Part shown: positions 8,760 to 17,238 of the stretch, piece after piece
Layout of the letters: every line of letters starts with the position of its first letter
How positions within the stretch are numbered: the first letter of the stretch is position 1
From: Curvibacter sp. PAE-UM
GTDB lineage: Bacteria > Pseudomonadota > Gammaproteobacteria > Burkholderiales > Burkholderiaceae_C
Reading direction: 5' to 3'
NCBI RefSeq assembly: GCF_001432305.1
Contig: NZ_KQ483358.1
Coordinates: 3,251,190 to 3,315,189 of the forward strand
DNA length: 64,000 nucleotides
Made by a program: the position numbers and the translations under genes
The notes under the pieces: model-generated
Seen by the model: the letters and a program-made list of their open reading frames with translations, nothing else
The model's database searches: none
What the model was told of the DNA's origin: nothing

Positions 8760-8886
8760 GTTTGAGCGCAGCGAGTTTAGCCCGACCCCGCACGATGCGA
8801 GCAGCGCAAGGTACCCCGAAGGGGCCCTGACTTCGGCTCGCCTTCTCTTTGCTTACTTTCTCTTGGCGAAGCAAGAGAAAGTGAGT
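8760..8886 (-). repeat. Dispersed hairpin repeat, copy B (inverted)
   Basis: Reverse-complement copy of the repeat at 8425-8557. Its stem (8855-8865 with 8872-8882, loop GCGAAG) differs from copy A by paired changes: TTCTCTTG pairs with CAAGAGAA here, where copy A has TTCTTTG with CAAAGAA. The outer end GTTTGAGCGCAGCGAGTTT matches copy A. Confidence 0.75.
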
Positions 8887-8943
8887 CGCCCGCCGGGGCG
8901 AGACCCGGCAAAGCAGGCACGCCCAGGCATAAGGCAAAGAAAA

Positions 8944-10140
8944 TCAGTCCCTCTTGCCCCCAGGCCGAAACCACTGCGCAAAAACCGCGCGCTCAGCTTC
9001 AGTGATCCCCGTCGCATTGTTCATTGGCATCACCCGACTCACCACCACCTGCTGGTAGATCTGCAGCGCATGCTTCTGCAAGTCCTCCGGCGTATCCAGC
9101 CGCACCCCCTTGGACTGCAAAGCCTCACCATGGCACATGACACAACGTTGCGCCATCACCGCCTGAACCTGGGCCAGGTTCACGACCTGCGGCGCAGCGG
9201 CGGCAGACACCGGCGCAGGACGCAACCAGACGATGAGCCCCAGCAACACCACCACACCCGCCGCCGCGTAAGGCCAGGGATGCGCGTTGCGCCCCAGCTT
9301 GTAGCCATGACGCAGCACGAAGAACTGGCGGATGGCCGCGCCCGCGGCCATGATGAGAATCAGGAACACCCAGTTGTACGCAGACGCGTAGGTGAAGCTG
9401 TAGTGATTGCTCAGCATGGAAAACAGCACGGGCAGCGTGAAATAGGTGTTGTGCACGCTGCGTTGTTTGCCGCGCTGGCCATGGATGGGGTCCACCGGCA
9501 GGCCGGCCTTGAGTGCGGCCACCACCTTGCGCTGGCCCGGGATGATGCACATGGCCACGTTGGCGCTCATGGTGGTGGCGAGCATGGCCCCCACCAGCAG
9601 GAAGGCCGCACGCCCGGCAAACAGCTGGCAGGCCAGCCAGGACGCCAGCACCACGAGCAGGGCCACGGCGATGCCGACCTTGGTATCGCCCTTCTCGCCC
9701 TGGCCCAGGAAGCGGCAAGCCAGGTCATAAAGAATCCAGAACACCACAAGGAAGGCCAGCGCCGTCGTCACCGCCGCCCAGGGCGCCCAGTCCATCACCC
9801 GCGGGTCGATCAGGTAGACGCTCGGGCTCCAGAGGTAGGAGATGAGGAAAAGCGCGAAGCCGCTGAGCCACGTGCTGTAACTCTCCCAGTAGAACCAGTG
9901 CAGGTGCGGCGGCAATACGGGCGGCGACACCGCGTACTTGACCGGGTGATAGAAACCACCGCCGTGCACGGCCCAGAGCTCGCCGGTGGCGCCATCCTTG
10001 CGCAGCTTCTCGTCCTCGGGCGGCGTGAGGCTGCTGTCGAGGAAGACGAAATAGAAGGAGGAGCCGATCCAGGCGATGGCCACGATCACGTGCAGCCAGC
10101 GCAGCAGCAGGTTGGCCCAGTCCAGCAGGTAGGCGTCCAT
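8944..10140 (-). CDS. puuD: Membrane-bound urate hydroxylase PuuD with C-terminal cytochrome c domain
   Basis: A 398-residue integral membrane enzyme that oxidises urate to 5-hydroxyisourate, passing electrons to a cytochrome instead of O2. The N-terminus, LLRWLHVIVAIAWIGSSFYF, is diagnostic for the family, and several membrane helices follow. The last 80 residues contain a c-type haem site, CVMCHG, and a later Met (RVMPMNNATGITEAER). The gene is followed one base upstream by uraH in the same direction, the next enzyme of the pathway. Expected location: inner membrane with the haem domain in the periplasm. Confidence 0.95.
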   Translation of the reverse strand: MDAYLLDWANLLLRWLHVIVAIAWIGSSFYFVFLDSSLTPPEDEKLRKDGATGELWAVHGGGFYHPVKYAVSPPVLPPHLHWFYWESYSTWLSGFALFLISYLWSPSVYLIDPRVMDWAPWAAVTTALAFLVVFWILYDLACRFLGQGEKGDTKVGIAVALLVVLASWLACQLFAGRAAFLLVGAMLATTMSANVAMCIIPGQRKVVAALKAGLPVDPIHGQRGKQRSVHNTYFTLPVLFSMLSNHYSFTYASAYNWVFLILIMAAGAAIRQFFVLRHGYKLGRNAHPWPYAAAGVVVLLGLIVWLRPAPVSAAAAPQVVNLAQVQAVMAQRCVMCHGEALQSKGVRLDTPEDLQKHALQIYQQVVVSRVMPMNNATGITEAERAVFAQWFRPGGKRD

Positions 10141-10141
10141 C

Positions 10142-10498
10142 TCAGCTCCCGCGATAGGTGGAGTAACTCCAGGGGCTCACGAGCAGGGGCACGTGGTAGT
10201 GCTCCTCCGGTCTGGCCACGCCGAAGTCGAGGTTCACCTGGTCCAGAAACGCCGGCTCGGGCAGTACCACGCCGCGCGCACGGAAGTAGCCCTTCACATC
10301 GAAACTCAGGCGGTAGGTTCCGGCCTTCAGGCTGCTGTGGTCGTAGAGCAGGCCTTCGGGGTTGCGGCCATTGCTGTCGAGCGTAAAACGACGCACCAGC
10401 TGGGCCTGACCGTCGGGGGAGGTGGTGTAAAGCGCGACCTGCATGCCGCCGGCGGGACAGCCATGCATGGTGTCGAGTACGTGGGTGCTGAGGCCCAT
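10142..10498 (-). CDS. uraH: 5-hydroxyisourate hydrolase
   Basis: Transthyretin-related enzyme of 118 residues that opens 5-hydroxyisourate to OHCU. It has the N-terminal LSTHVLDTMHGCPAGGM, the middle RFTLDSNGRNPEG, HYHVPLLVSPWSYSTYRGS and the C-terminal YRGS tetrapeptide, which is diagnostic for the hydrolase as opposed to transthyretin. The frame is open to 10684, but homology begins at the ATG at 10498. Transcribed with puuD and divergent from the GntR regulator. Confidence 0.96.
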   Translation of the reverse strand: MGLSTHVLDTMHGCPAGGMQVALYTTSPDGQAQLVRRFTLDSNGRNPEGLLYDHSSLKAGTYRLSFDVKGYFRARGVVLPEPAFLDQVNLDFGVARPEEHYHVPLLVSPWSYSTYRGS

Positions 10499-10539
10499 GG
10501 TGATCGTCCTTTTGAAAGACCGTAGCAGTCCACCGAAAG

Positions 10540-10548
10540 TGTATACAG
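10540..10548. promoter_or_regulatory. GTATAC-core palindrome in the uraH-gntR gap
   Basis: TGTATACAG lies in the 78-base gap between divergent uraH and gntR. It repeats the core of the palindrome at 5520-5529 upstream of the ABC importer. Position suggests an operator for the adjacent GntR protein, affecting both directions. Inference only. Confidence 0.55.
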
Positions 10549-10576
10549 TTTTTCCGATTGGCGATATCATTTCCCC

Positions 10577-11242
10577 ATGGAATCGTCCAGCACACGTCAC
10601 ATCGTCGAGACCCTCACACGCGCCATCGTGGAGCATCGCCTGCACCCGGGCACCAAGCTGGCCGAGCAGAAGCTGGGCGACCACTTCGGCGTCTCGCGCA
10701 CCCTGGTGCGCCAGGCCCTGTTCCAGCTGGCCCAGAACCGACTGATCCGGCTCGAGCCTTCACGCGGCGCCTTCGTGGCCACGCCGTCGGTGGAGGAGGC
10801 CCAGCAGGTCTTCGAGGTACGGCGCATGCTGGAACTCGAAATGGTGCGCAACTTCGTGCGCCAGGCCACGCCAGCCAAGATCAAGGCCCTGCGCGCCCAC
10901 GTGGCCGAGGAAAAAAAGGCGGTAGCAAGCAACGACGTGCCCGGCCGCAACGAATTGCTGGGTGACTTCCATGTGCGCATGGCCGAGCTCATGAACAACC
11001 GGGTGCTGGCCGAGCTGCTGGAAGAACTGATCTCGCGCTGCGCGCTCATCACCCTGGTCTACCAGTCCAAGAGCGCGGCCGAGCATTCGAACGACGAGCA
11101 CGTGGAGATCGTCAAGGCCGTGGCCGCCAAGGACGAGGACCTGGCCGTGCGCCTGATGGACGAACACCTCAACAACGTGATGGCCAACCTGACCTTCGAC
11201 CGCAAGCCGCCGACGAGCGACATTGCGCTCGCGCTCGCATGA
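10577..11242 (+). CDS. GntR-family regulator, FCD subfamily (candidate urate-pathway repressor)
   Basis: A 221-residue regulator. The N-terminal winged helix (about residues 8-70) includes LAEQKLGDHFGVSRTLVRQAL. The C-terminal all-helical FCD domain has the metal-binding pattern with FHVRMAELMNN and SNDEHVEIVKAV. It overlaps puuE by four bases (ATGA) and is divergent from uraH-puuD, so it very likely controls purine degradation. A GTATAC palindrome lies just upstream. The effector is probably urate or a downstream product, but this is not visible in sequence. Confidence 0.92.
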   Translation: MESSSTRHIVETLTRAIVEHRLHPGTKLAEQKLGDHFGVSRTLVRQALFQLAQNRLIRLEPSRGAFVATPSVEEAQQVFEVRRMLELEMVRNFVRQATPAKIKALRAHVAEEKKAVASNDVPGRNELLGDFHVRMAELMNNRVLAELLEELISRCALITLVYQSKSAAEHSNDEHVEIVKAVAAKDEDLAVRLMDEHLNNVMANLTFDRKPPTSDIALALA

Positions 11243-12189
11243 TCTACGACAGCACCGCCCCCTACCCGCGCGACCTGATCGGCTACGGCCGCACGCCGCC
11301 GCACGCCCGCTGGCCGGGCGGCGCGCGCATCGCCGTGCAGTTCGTGCTCAATTACGAAGAAGGCGGCGAGAACTCCGTGCTGCACGGCGACGCGGCCTCC
11401 GAGACCTTCCTCTCCGAGATGTTCAACCCGGCGGCCTTTCCGGCCCGGCACATCAGCATGGAAGGCATCTACGAATACGGCTCACGCCAGGGCGTCTGGC
11501 GCATCCTGCGCGAGTTTGAACAGCGCGGACTGCCGCTCACCGTCTTCGGCGTGGCCACAGCGCTGCAACGCCACCCCGAGGTCTGCGCCGCCTTCAAGGC
11601 GCTGGGTCACGAGATCGCCTGTCACGGCCTGAAGTGGATCCACTACCAGAACCTGGACGAAACCATCGAGCGCGCCCACATGGCCGAGGCCATGGAGATG
11701 CTGCGCCAGCTCACGGGCGAACGAGCACTGGGCTGGTACACCGGTCGCGACAGCCCCAACACACGCCGCCTGGTGGCCGACTACGGCGGCTTCGAATACG
11801 ACAGCGACTACTACGGCGACGACCTGCCCTTCTGGATGAAGGTGCGCAAGAGCGACGGCAGTAACGCGCAGCAGCTCATCGTGCCCTACACCCTCGACTG
11901 CAACGACATGCGCTTCTCGCTGCCCCAGGGCTTCTCCCACGCCGACCCGTTTTTCGCCTATCTGAAAGACAGCTTCGACACGTTGTATGCCGAAGGTGAT
12001 CCGGCGGGCCTGGACCGGCCCAAGATGATGAGCATCGGCATGCACTGCCGCCTGCTGGGGCGCCCCGGGCGCATCACGGCGCTGCAGCGTTTCCTGGACT
12101 ACATCCAGGGCCACGAGCAGGTCTGGGTGGCCCGCCGCCTGGACATCGCACGCCACTGGCGGACCACCCACCCCTGCCCGGTGGCCTGA
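11239..12189 (+). CDS. puuE: Allantoinase PuuE (polysaccharide deacetylase fold)
   Basis: A 316-residue member of the NodB-like polysaccharide deacetylase superfamily that hydrolyses allantoin to allantoate. Characteristic sequences are YDSTAPYPRDLIGYGRTPPH at the N-terminus, VQFVLNYEEGGENSVLHGD, EIACHGLKWIHYQNLDE and GWYTGRDSPNTRRL. This is the cofactor-independent PuuE type, unrelated to the amidohydrolase AllB. Its gene is translationally coupled to gntR and is followed three bases later by uraD-allC, matching pathway order. Confidence 0.95.
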   Translation: MIYDSTAPYPRDLIGYGRTPPHARWPGGARIAVQFVLNYEEGGENSVLHGDAASETFLSEMFNPAAFPARHISMEGIYEYGSRQGVWRILREFEQRGLPLTVFGVATALQRHPEVCAAFKALGHEIACHGLKWIHYQNLDETIERAHMAEAMEMLRQLTGERALGWYTGRDSPNTRRLVADYGGFEYDSDYYGDDLPFWMKVRKSDGSNAQQLIVPYTLDCNDMRFSLPQGFSHADPFFAYLKDSFDTLYAEGDPAGLDRPKMMSIGMHCRLLGRPGRITALQRFLDYIQGHEQVWVARRLDIARHWRTTHPCPVA

Positions 12190-12192
12190 GCC

Positions 12193-13977
12193 ATGCCCAC
12201 CACGCTGGCACAACTCAACACCGCGCCGCTGCCCGAAGCGGCGCAGCTGCTCGATGGCCTTTACGAGCACACCCCCTGGATCGTGCAGCAGGCCCTGTTG
12301 CAACGACCGTTCGCGAGCCTGGCCGCACTGAAGCTGGCCTGCGCCCGCGCGCTCGAACAAGGCGGCCGCGAGGCCCAGATCGCCCTGGTGCGTGCCCACC
12401 CCGAACTCGCGGGCAAGGCCATGGTGGCCAAGACGCTCACCGCCGAATCCTCCAATGAGCAGAGCAAGGCCGGCCTGACGCAATGCACACCTGAAGAATT
12501 CGCACGCATCCAGCAGCTCAACACCGCCTACAACACACGCTTCGGCTGGCCCTTCATCCTGGCCGTGCGCGGCCCGCGCGGAAGCGGCCTGGGCAAGCAG
12601 CAGATCATCGCGGCCTTCGAGCGCCGCCTGCACAGCCACCCCGATGCCGAGCTGGCCGAATGCCTGCGCAACATTCATCGCATCGCCGAGATCCGGCTCA
12701 ACGACAAGTTCGGCTTCGAGCCCACGCTGGGCCATCTCGTCTGGGACTGGCAGGAAGCATTGGCTGCGCACAGCGAACCCGGCTACGCCGAGCGCGGCGA
12801 GCTCACGGTGACTTATCTCACTGAAGCGCACCGCGCCTGCGCCGCCGCGATCGCGCGCACCATGCGCGAGGTGGGTTGCGACAGCGTCACGATCGACGCC
12901 GTGGGCAATGTGGTGGGCCGTTTTGAGGCCAGCGTGCCTGGCGCGCCTGCCCTGCTCACGGGCAGCCACTACGACACCGTGCGCAACGGCGGCAAGTACG
13001 ACGGGCGCCTGGGCATCTACGTGCCCCTGGCCTGCGTACGTGAACTCAAGGCCCAGAACCGGCGCCTGCCGTATGCCCTGGAGATCGTGGGTTTCGCCGA
13101 AGAGGAAGGCCAGCGTTACAAGGCCACCTTCCTCGCCTCCAGCGCGCTCACGGGTGATTTCGATCCGGCCTGGCTGGACCAGGTGGACGCAGATGGTGTC
13201 TCCATGCGCGCGGCCATGCAGGCTGCCGGCTTGCCTGCCACACTGGAAGCCATCCGCGCCCTGAAGCGCGATCCAAGCAAATACCTGGGCTTTGTCGAGG
13301 TGCACATCGAGCAGGGCCCTGTGCTGACGCAGCAGCACCTGCCCCTGGGCGTGGTCACCTCCATCAATGGCAGCGTGCGCCTGCTGGGTGAAGTACGCGG
13401 CACGGCCAGCCACGCCGGCACCACGCCCATGGCGATGCGCGCCGACGCCGCCGCCGCCGTGGCCGAGCTCATCCTGCACGTGGAACAGGCCGCACGCCGC
13501 CTCACCGGTTGCGTGGGCACCGTGGGCATGCTCGAAGTGCCCAGCGGCTCCATCAACGTCATCCCCGGCCGCTGCCGCTTCAGCCTGGACCTGCGCGCGC
13601 CCGACAATGCCTTACGCGATGCCCTGCTGGCCGATGTGCGCACCGGGCTTGAACAGATCTGCGCACGCCGCGGCGTGTTGCACACGCTGGAAGAAACCAT
13701 GCGTGCCAGCGCCGCGCCGAGCGCGCCCGAATGGCAGGCGCGCTGGGAGCAGGCCGTGAGCGCCCTGGGCCTGCCCGTGTTCAGGCTGCCCAGCGGGGCC
13801 GGCCACGACGCCATGAAGCTGCACGACATCCTGCCCCAGGCCATGCTTTTCGTTCGCGGCGAAAACCTGGGGATCAGCCACAACCCGCTCGAATCCAGCA
13901 CCAGCGACGACATGGAACTCGCTGTGCGCGCCTTCCAGCACCTCTTGCGACAAGTCGCAAGCCAACACCGAGATTGA
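12193..13977 (+). CDS. Fusion of OHCU decarboxylase (UraD) and allantoate amidohydrolase (AllC)
   Basis: One 594-residue frame carries two enzymes. Residues 1-178 are UraD, which turns OHCU into S-allantoin: catalytic His in RAHPELAGK, plus SSNEQSKAGL and FGWPFILAVRG. Residues 179-594 are a Zn-dependent M20 allantoate amidohydrolase: GSHYDTVRNGGKYDG, EEEGQRY, VEVHIEQGPVL, GTASHAGTTPM and PSGAGHDAM. The two domains act on either side of allantoinase, encoded directly upstream. There is no stop or frame slip at the junction (HLVWDWQEALAAHSEPGY), so the fusion appears real. Confidence 0.94.
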   Translation: MPTTLAQLNTAPLPEAAQLLDGLYEHTPWIVQQALLQRPFASLAALKLACARALEQGGREAQIALVRAHPELAGKAMVAKTLTAESSNEQSKAGLTQCTPEEFARIQQLNTAYNTRFGWPFILAVRGPRGSGLGKQQIIAAFERRLHSHPDAELAECLRNIHRIAEIRLNDKFGFEPTLGHLVWDWQEALAAHSEPGYAERGELTVTYLTEAHRACAAAIARTMREVGCDSVTIDAVGNVVGRFEASVPGAPALLTGSHYDTVRNGGKYDGRLGIYVPLACVRELKAQNRRLPYALEIVGFAEEEGQRYKATFLASSALTGDFDPAWLDQVDADGVSMRAAMQAAGLPATLEAIRALKRDPSKYLGFVEVHIEQGPVLTQQHLPLGVVTSINGSVRLLGEVRGTASHAGTTPMAMRADAAAAVAELILHVEQAARRLTGCVGTVGMLEVPSGSINVIPGRCRFSLDLRAPDNALRDALLADVRTGLEQICARRGVLHTLEETMRASAAPSAPEWQARWEQAVSALGLPVFRLPSGAGHDAMKLHDILPQAMLFVRGENLGISHNPLESSTSDDMELAVRAFQHLLRQVASQHRD

Positions 13978-13979
13978 CC

Positions 13980-15233
13980 ATGAGCACCACACAGCATGCC
14001 GCCCTGGACCAGTGGGTGGCCGACCACTTCGCCGAAGAGACGGCCTTCCTGCAGCAGCTGGTGCGTGTGCCCACGGACACACCGCCGGGCAACAACGCTC
14101 CGCATGCCGAACGCACCGCCGAGCTGCTGCGCGCCTGGGGCTGGGAAGTGGAGTCGCATCCCGTCCCCGCTGCCGAAGTGCGGGCGGCCGGACTTGAAAC
14201 CCTCACCAACCTCATCGTGCGCCGCCGTTACGGACCGGGCGGCCCGACCATCGCCCTCAATGCGCACGGCGACGTGGTTCCGCCCGGCGAGGGCTGGACC
14301 CACAATCCCTATGGCGCCGAGATCGTCGACGGCAAGATGTACGGCCGCGCCACTGCCGTCAGCAAATGCGACTTCGCCACCTACACCCATGCCGTGCGCG
14401 CGCTGGAGGCCGTGGCCCGGCCCACGCGTGGCTGCATCGAACTGCACTTCACCTATGACGAGGAATTCGGCGGCGAACTGGGCCCGGGCTGGCTGCTCAG
14501 CCATGGCCTGACAAAACCCGACCTCATGATCGCCGCCGGCTTCAGCTACCAGGTCGTCACGGCTCATAACGGCTGCCTGCAGCTCGAAGTGACCGTTCAG
14601 GGTGACATGGCCCATGCGGCCATCCCCGACAGCGGCATCGACGCGCTGCAGGGCGCGGTGCACATCCTGGGCGCGCTCTACCGGCTCAATGCCGACTATC
14701 TGCAGGTGCGCTCAAATGTGAGCGGCATCACGCACCCCTATCTGAACGTGGGCCTGATCCAGGGCGGCACCAACACCAACGTGGTACCCGGCAAGGTGGT
14801 CTTCAAACTCGACCGGCGCATGATCCCCGAGGAAAACCCGGCCGAAGTCGAGGCCAGCCTGCGCCAGACCATTGCGCAAGCGGCAACCAGCTTTGCACCG
14901 CCGCGCGGCGGCAAGGCCCTGCAGGTCGAGGTGCGTCGCATTCTGCTGGCCCAGGCCCTCAAGCCGCTACCTGGAAACCAGCCCCTGGTCACGGCCCTGC
15001 AGCAGCATGCCCAGGCCGTGTTCGGCGAGCCCGTGCCCGCGGTGGGAACCCCGCTTTACACCGATGTGCGGCTGTATGGAGAGCGCGGTATCCCGGGCGT
15101 CATCTACGGCGCCGGACCGCGCACCGTGCGCGAAAGCAATGCCAAGCGCGCCGACGAACATATCGTACTGGCCGACCTGCAGCGCGCCACCTGCGTGATT
15201 GCACGCACGCTGGCTGACCTGCTCAACACGTGA
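13980..15233 (+). CDS. M20-family metallohydrolase (ArgE/DapE type) at end of purine operon
   Basis: A 417-residue Zn hydrolase. Metal-binding motifs are NAHGDVVPPGEGW and the YDEEFGGEL pair of Glu; the dimerisation domain has MAHAAIPDSGIDAL. It starts three bases after uraD-allC, so it belongs to the purine operon, but it is distinct from the AllC domain next door. Relatives remove acyl or carbamoyl groups from amino acid-like substrates. A role on a ureido intermediate is plausible from context; the substrate is unknown. Confidence 0.88.
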   Translation: MSTTQHAALDQWVADHFAEETAFLQQLVRVPTDTPPGNNAPHAERTAELLRAWGWEVESHPVPAAEVRAAGLETLTNLIVRRRYGPGGPTIALNAHGDVVPPGEGWTHNPYGAEIVDGKMYGRATAVSKCDFATYTHAVRALEAVARPTRGCIELHFTYDEEFGGELGPGWLLSHGLTKPDLMIAAGFSYQVVTAHNGCLQLEVTVQGDMAHAAIPDSGIDALQGAVHILGALYRLNADYLQVRSNVSGITHPYLNVGLIQGGTNTNVVPGKVVFKLDRRMIPEENPAEVEASLRQTIAQAATSFAPPRGGKALQVEVRRILLAQALKPLPGNQPLVTALQQHAQAVFGEPVPAVGTPLYTDVRLYGERGIPGVIYGAGPRTVRESNAKRADEHIVLADLQRATCVIARTLADLLNT

Positions 15234-15264
15234 AACGAAAGCGACCCGCCCCAGGGCGGGCCGC
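15232..15264 (-). terminator. Terminator between M20 hydrolase and small membrane protein gene
   Basis: A GC-rich hairpin (GCGGCCCGCCC / GGGCGGGTCGC on the minus strand, one mismatch) is followed on the minus strand by TTTCGTTTC. It fits an intrinsic terminator for the small gene at 15265-15414 and may also slow transcription from the plus-strand operon. Confidence 0.7.
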
Positions 15265-15414
15265 TCAAAGCAGCCAGAAGCTCAGCACCAGGACCAGCAC
15301 GGCCGCGGCAAAGATCAGCTTGTAGAGGAAGAAGCGGTCAGGATTGCGCTTCGCACGCTCGTTCAGTGCGCCCGGCATCGTCAGCAGCCCGGGCATGGTG
15401 GTTTCGTTGTCCAT
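15265..15414 (-). CDS. Small single-pass membrane protein, 49 residues
   Basis: The frame encodes 49 residues beginning MDNETTMPGLLTMPG. A polar, charged first half (LNERAKRNPDRFF) is followed by one hydrophobic helix ending AVLVLVLSFWLL. The AAAGAAAAGACG before the start is a weak ribosome site, and a terminator follows the stop, which supports a real gene. No function is recognised. Confidence 0.65.
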   Translation of the reverse strand: MDNETTMPGLLTMPGALNERAKRNPDRFFLYKLIFAAAVLVLVLSFWLL

Positions 15415-15485
15415 ACGACGTCTTTTCTTTCGGGGAACCAGCCGGGTCTTGTGCCCGCTGGCCGGTATTCTATGATGGCCTCATC

Positions 15486-15944
15486 ATGAAATACTTTGCA
15501 CATACCCGTTCGGTCCTGCTGCTCGCAGGGGCTTTGCTGCTGGGCGGCTGCGCCGCGGTGAACGATGTCACCATGCGTGCACTGGCCACGTCCGCACCCG
15601 TGCTGGCCGTGGTCGGCGAACGCGTGCTCACCGGCGAAGTGCTGCTCTACACCGACCGCAGCGGCAAGCTGCAGCTGCGCAGCGAGGGCGAGCCCGCGCT
15701 CAGCTGCATGGGCGCGCTGCGTTACACCGCCACGTCCAGCGGCACCGTCAACCTGAGCTGCAGCGACGGCAGGCAGGCCCAGTTGCCCTTCACCGCCCTG
15801 GGCGAGACCAGCGGCCATGGCGGCGCGGCGGGCGGGCCCATCAGCTTCACCTATGGCCTGGCGCCCGAGCCGGCTCGCGCCTGGCTCACGCCCCCGCCCG
15901 GCAAGCGCCTGGTGGTCAGCGGCGACACCTTGCGGCTGGAATAG
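15486..15944 (+). CDS. Putative outer-membrane or periplasmic lipoprotein
   Basis: A 152-residue protein with a signal peptide and lipobox LLLGGC, so Cys 20 or so should be lipidated. Ala after the Cys (CAAV) does not signal inner-membrane retention. The mature part is rich in beta-like segments (EVLLYTDRSGKLQLRSEG, VNLSCSDGRQAQLPF) and has two further Cys that could pair. No family recognised with certainty. It is transcribed toward ugd. Confidence 0.8.
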   Translation: MKYFAHTRSVLLLAGALLLGGCAAVNDVTMRALATSAPVLAVVGERVLTGEVLLYTDRSGKLQLRSEGEPALSCMGALRYTATSSGTVNLSCSDGRQAQLPFTALGETSGHGGAAGGPISFTYGLAPEPARAWLTPPPGKRLVVSGDTLRLE

Positions 15945-15971
15945 CACTTCGCCAGCGACCGGGTCACAGTA

Positions 15972-17138
15972 CTAGTCCCGTCCAAACAGGTCACGGGTAT
16001 AGACCTTGTGCACCACGTCGGCCAGTTCCGGCGCCTGCCGGTTGGCCACGATCACATCGGCGCACCGCTTGAAGTCCGCCAGGTCGGTAAGCACCGGTGC
16101 GTGGAAGAACTCCGGCTCCTTGAGCACCGGCTCGTAGACGATCAACTCCACTCCCCTGGCCCTCAGCCGCTTCATGATGCCCTGCACACTGCTGGCGCGC
16201 ACATTGTTGCTGCCGCCCTTCATCACCAGCCGGTAAATGCCCACCGTGGTCGGCCGACGGCGCAGGATGTCCTGCGCCACGAAGTCCTTGCGCGTGCTGT
16301 TGGCCTCCACGATGGCCCGGATCAGGTTCTGCGGCACCTGTTCGTAATTGGCCAGCAGTTGCCTGGTGTCCTTGGGCAGGCAGTAGCCGCCATAACCGAA
16401 GGACGGATTGTTGTAGTGGCTGCCGATGCGCGGGTCCAGCCCCAGGCCGTCGATGATCTGCCGCGTGTCCAGTCCATGCAGGCTGGCGTAGGTATCCAGT
16501 TCATTGAAAAAAGCCACACGCATGGCAAGGTAGGTGTTGGCAAAGAGCTTGATCGCCTCGGCCTCGGTGCTGCCGGTCAGCAGCACCGGCACATCGGGGC
16601 GCAAGGCGCCTTCCCGAAGCAGATCGGCAAAGGCCTGCCCGCGCGCAGAACGCTCACCCACGACGATGCGGCTGGGGTACAGGCTGTCATGCAGCGCCCG
16701 CCCCTCGCGCAGGAATTCAGGTGAAAACACCAGCTGCTCGCACCCCAGCGCTGCGCGCACACGCGCCGTGTAGCCTACCGGCACCGTGGACTTGATCACG
16801 ATCACCGCCTGCGGGTTGACCACCCGGGCCTGGCGTATCACCGCCTCCACCGAGGCCGTGTTGAAGCAGTGGCTCTCGTGGTCGTAATCGGTGGGCGTGG
16901 CGACGATGATGTAGTCCGCCCCCGCGTAGGCGTCTTGTGCGTTGAGCGTGGCACGCAGGCTCAGAGGCTGGTGCTTCAGGTAGTCGGCCAACCCGGCCTC
17001 TTCAATGGGCGACTCGCGCCGGTTGATCTGCGCCACCTTGGCCGGCACGATGTCCAGCACCACCACCTCGTGGTTCTGCGCCAGCAATACCGCCAAGGAA
17101 AGACCGACGGGACCGCTGCCGACAACGGAGATCTTCAT
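15972..17138 (-). CDS. ugd: UDP-glucose 6-dehydrogenase
   Basis: A 388-residue enzyme that oxidises UDP-glucose to UDP-glucuronate with NAD. N-terminal Rossmann motif is [19 protein letters not shown] and FSPEFLREG follow; the catalytic Cys is in [12 protein letters not shown]. Length matches the short bacterial Ugd form. It closes the long surface-glycan cluster and should supply a uronic acid donor for the glycosyltransferases upstream. Confidence 0.95.
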   Translation of the reverse strand: MKISVVGSGPVGLSLAVLLAQNHEVVVLDIVPAKVAQINRRESPIEEAGLADYLKHQPLSLRATLNAQDAYAGADYIIVATPTDYDHESHCFNTASVEAVIRQARVVNPQAVIVIKSTVPVGYTARVRAALGCEQLVFSPEFLREGRALHDSLYPSRIVVGERSARGQAFADLLREGALRPDVPVLLTGSTEAEAIKLFANTYLAMRVAFFNELDTYASLHGLDTRQIIDGLGLDPRIGSHYNNPSFGYGGYCLPKDTRQLLANYEQVPQNLIRAIVEANSTRKDFVAQDILRRRPTTVGIYRLVMKGGSNNVRASSVQGIMKRLRARGVELIVYEPVLKEPEFFHAPVLTDLADFKRCADVIVANRQAPELADVVHKVYTRDLFGRD

Positions 17139-17238
17139 ATCTGGGCCATGGTCCTGGGCATCTCTGAGCCGACTTATTCCTGGTCTTCAGACCGGCGAAG
17201 CACCCCAGGCCTTGAGCAGCCCGGACACGCGGCTCGTT

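Larger units (their letters stand above)
8364..8943. other. Non-coding interval with inverted hairpin repeats and a long palindrome
   Basis: This gap separates the converging importer operon and puuD. No credible gene is seen. It holds two inverted copies of a repeat (8425-8557 and 8760-8886) and a 28-base perfect palindrome (8634-8661). The structure can end transcription from both sides and looks like repeat decay or insertion of non-autonomous elements between operons. Confidence 0.75.
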
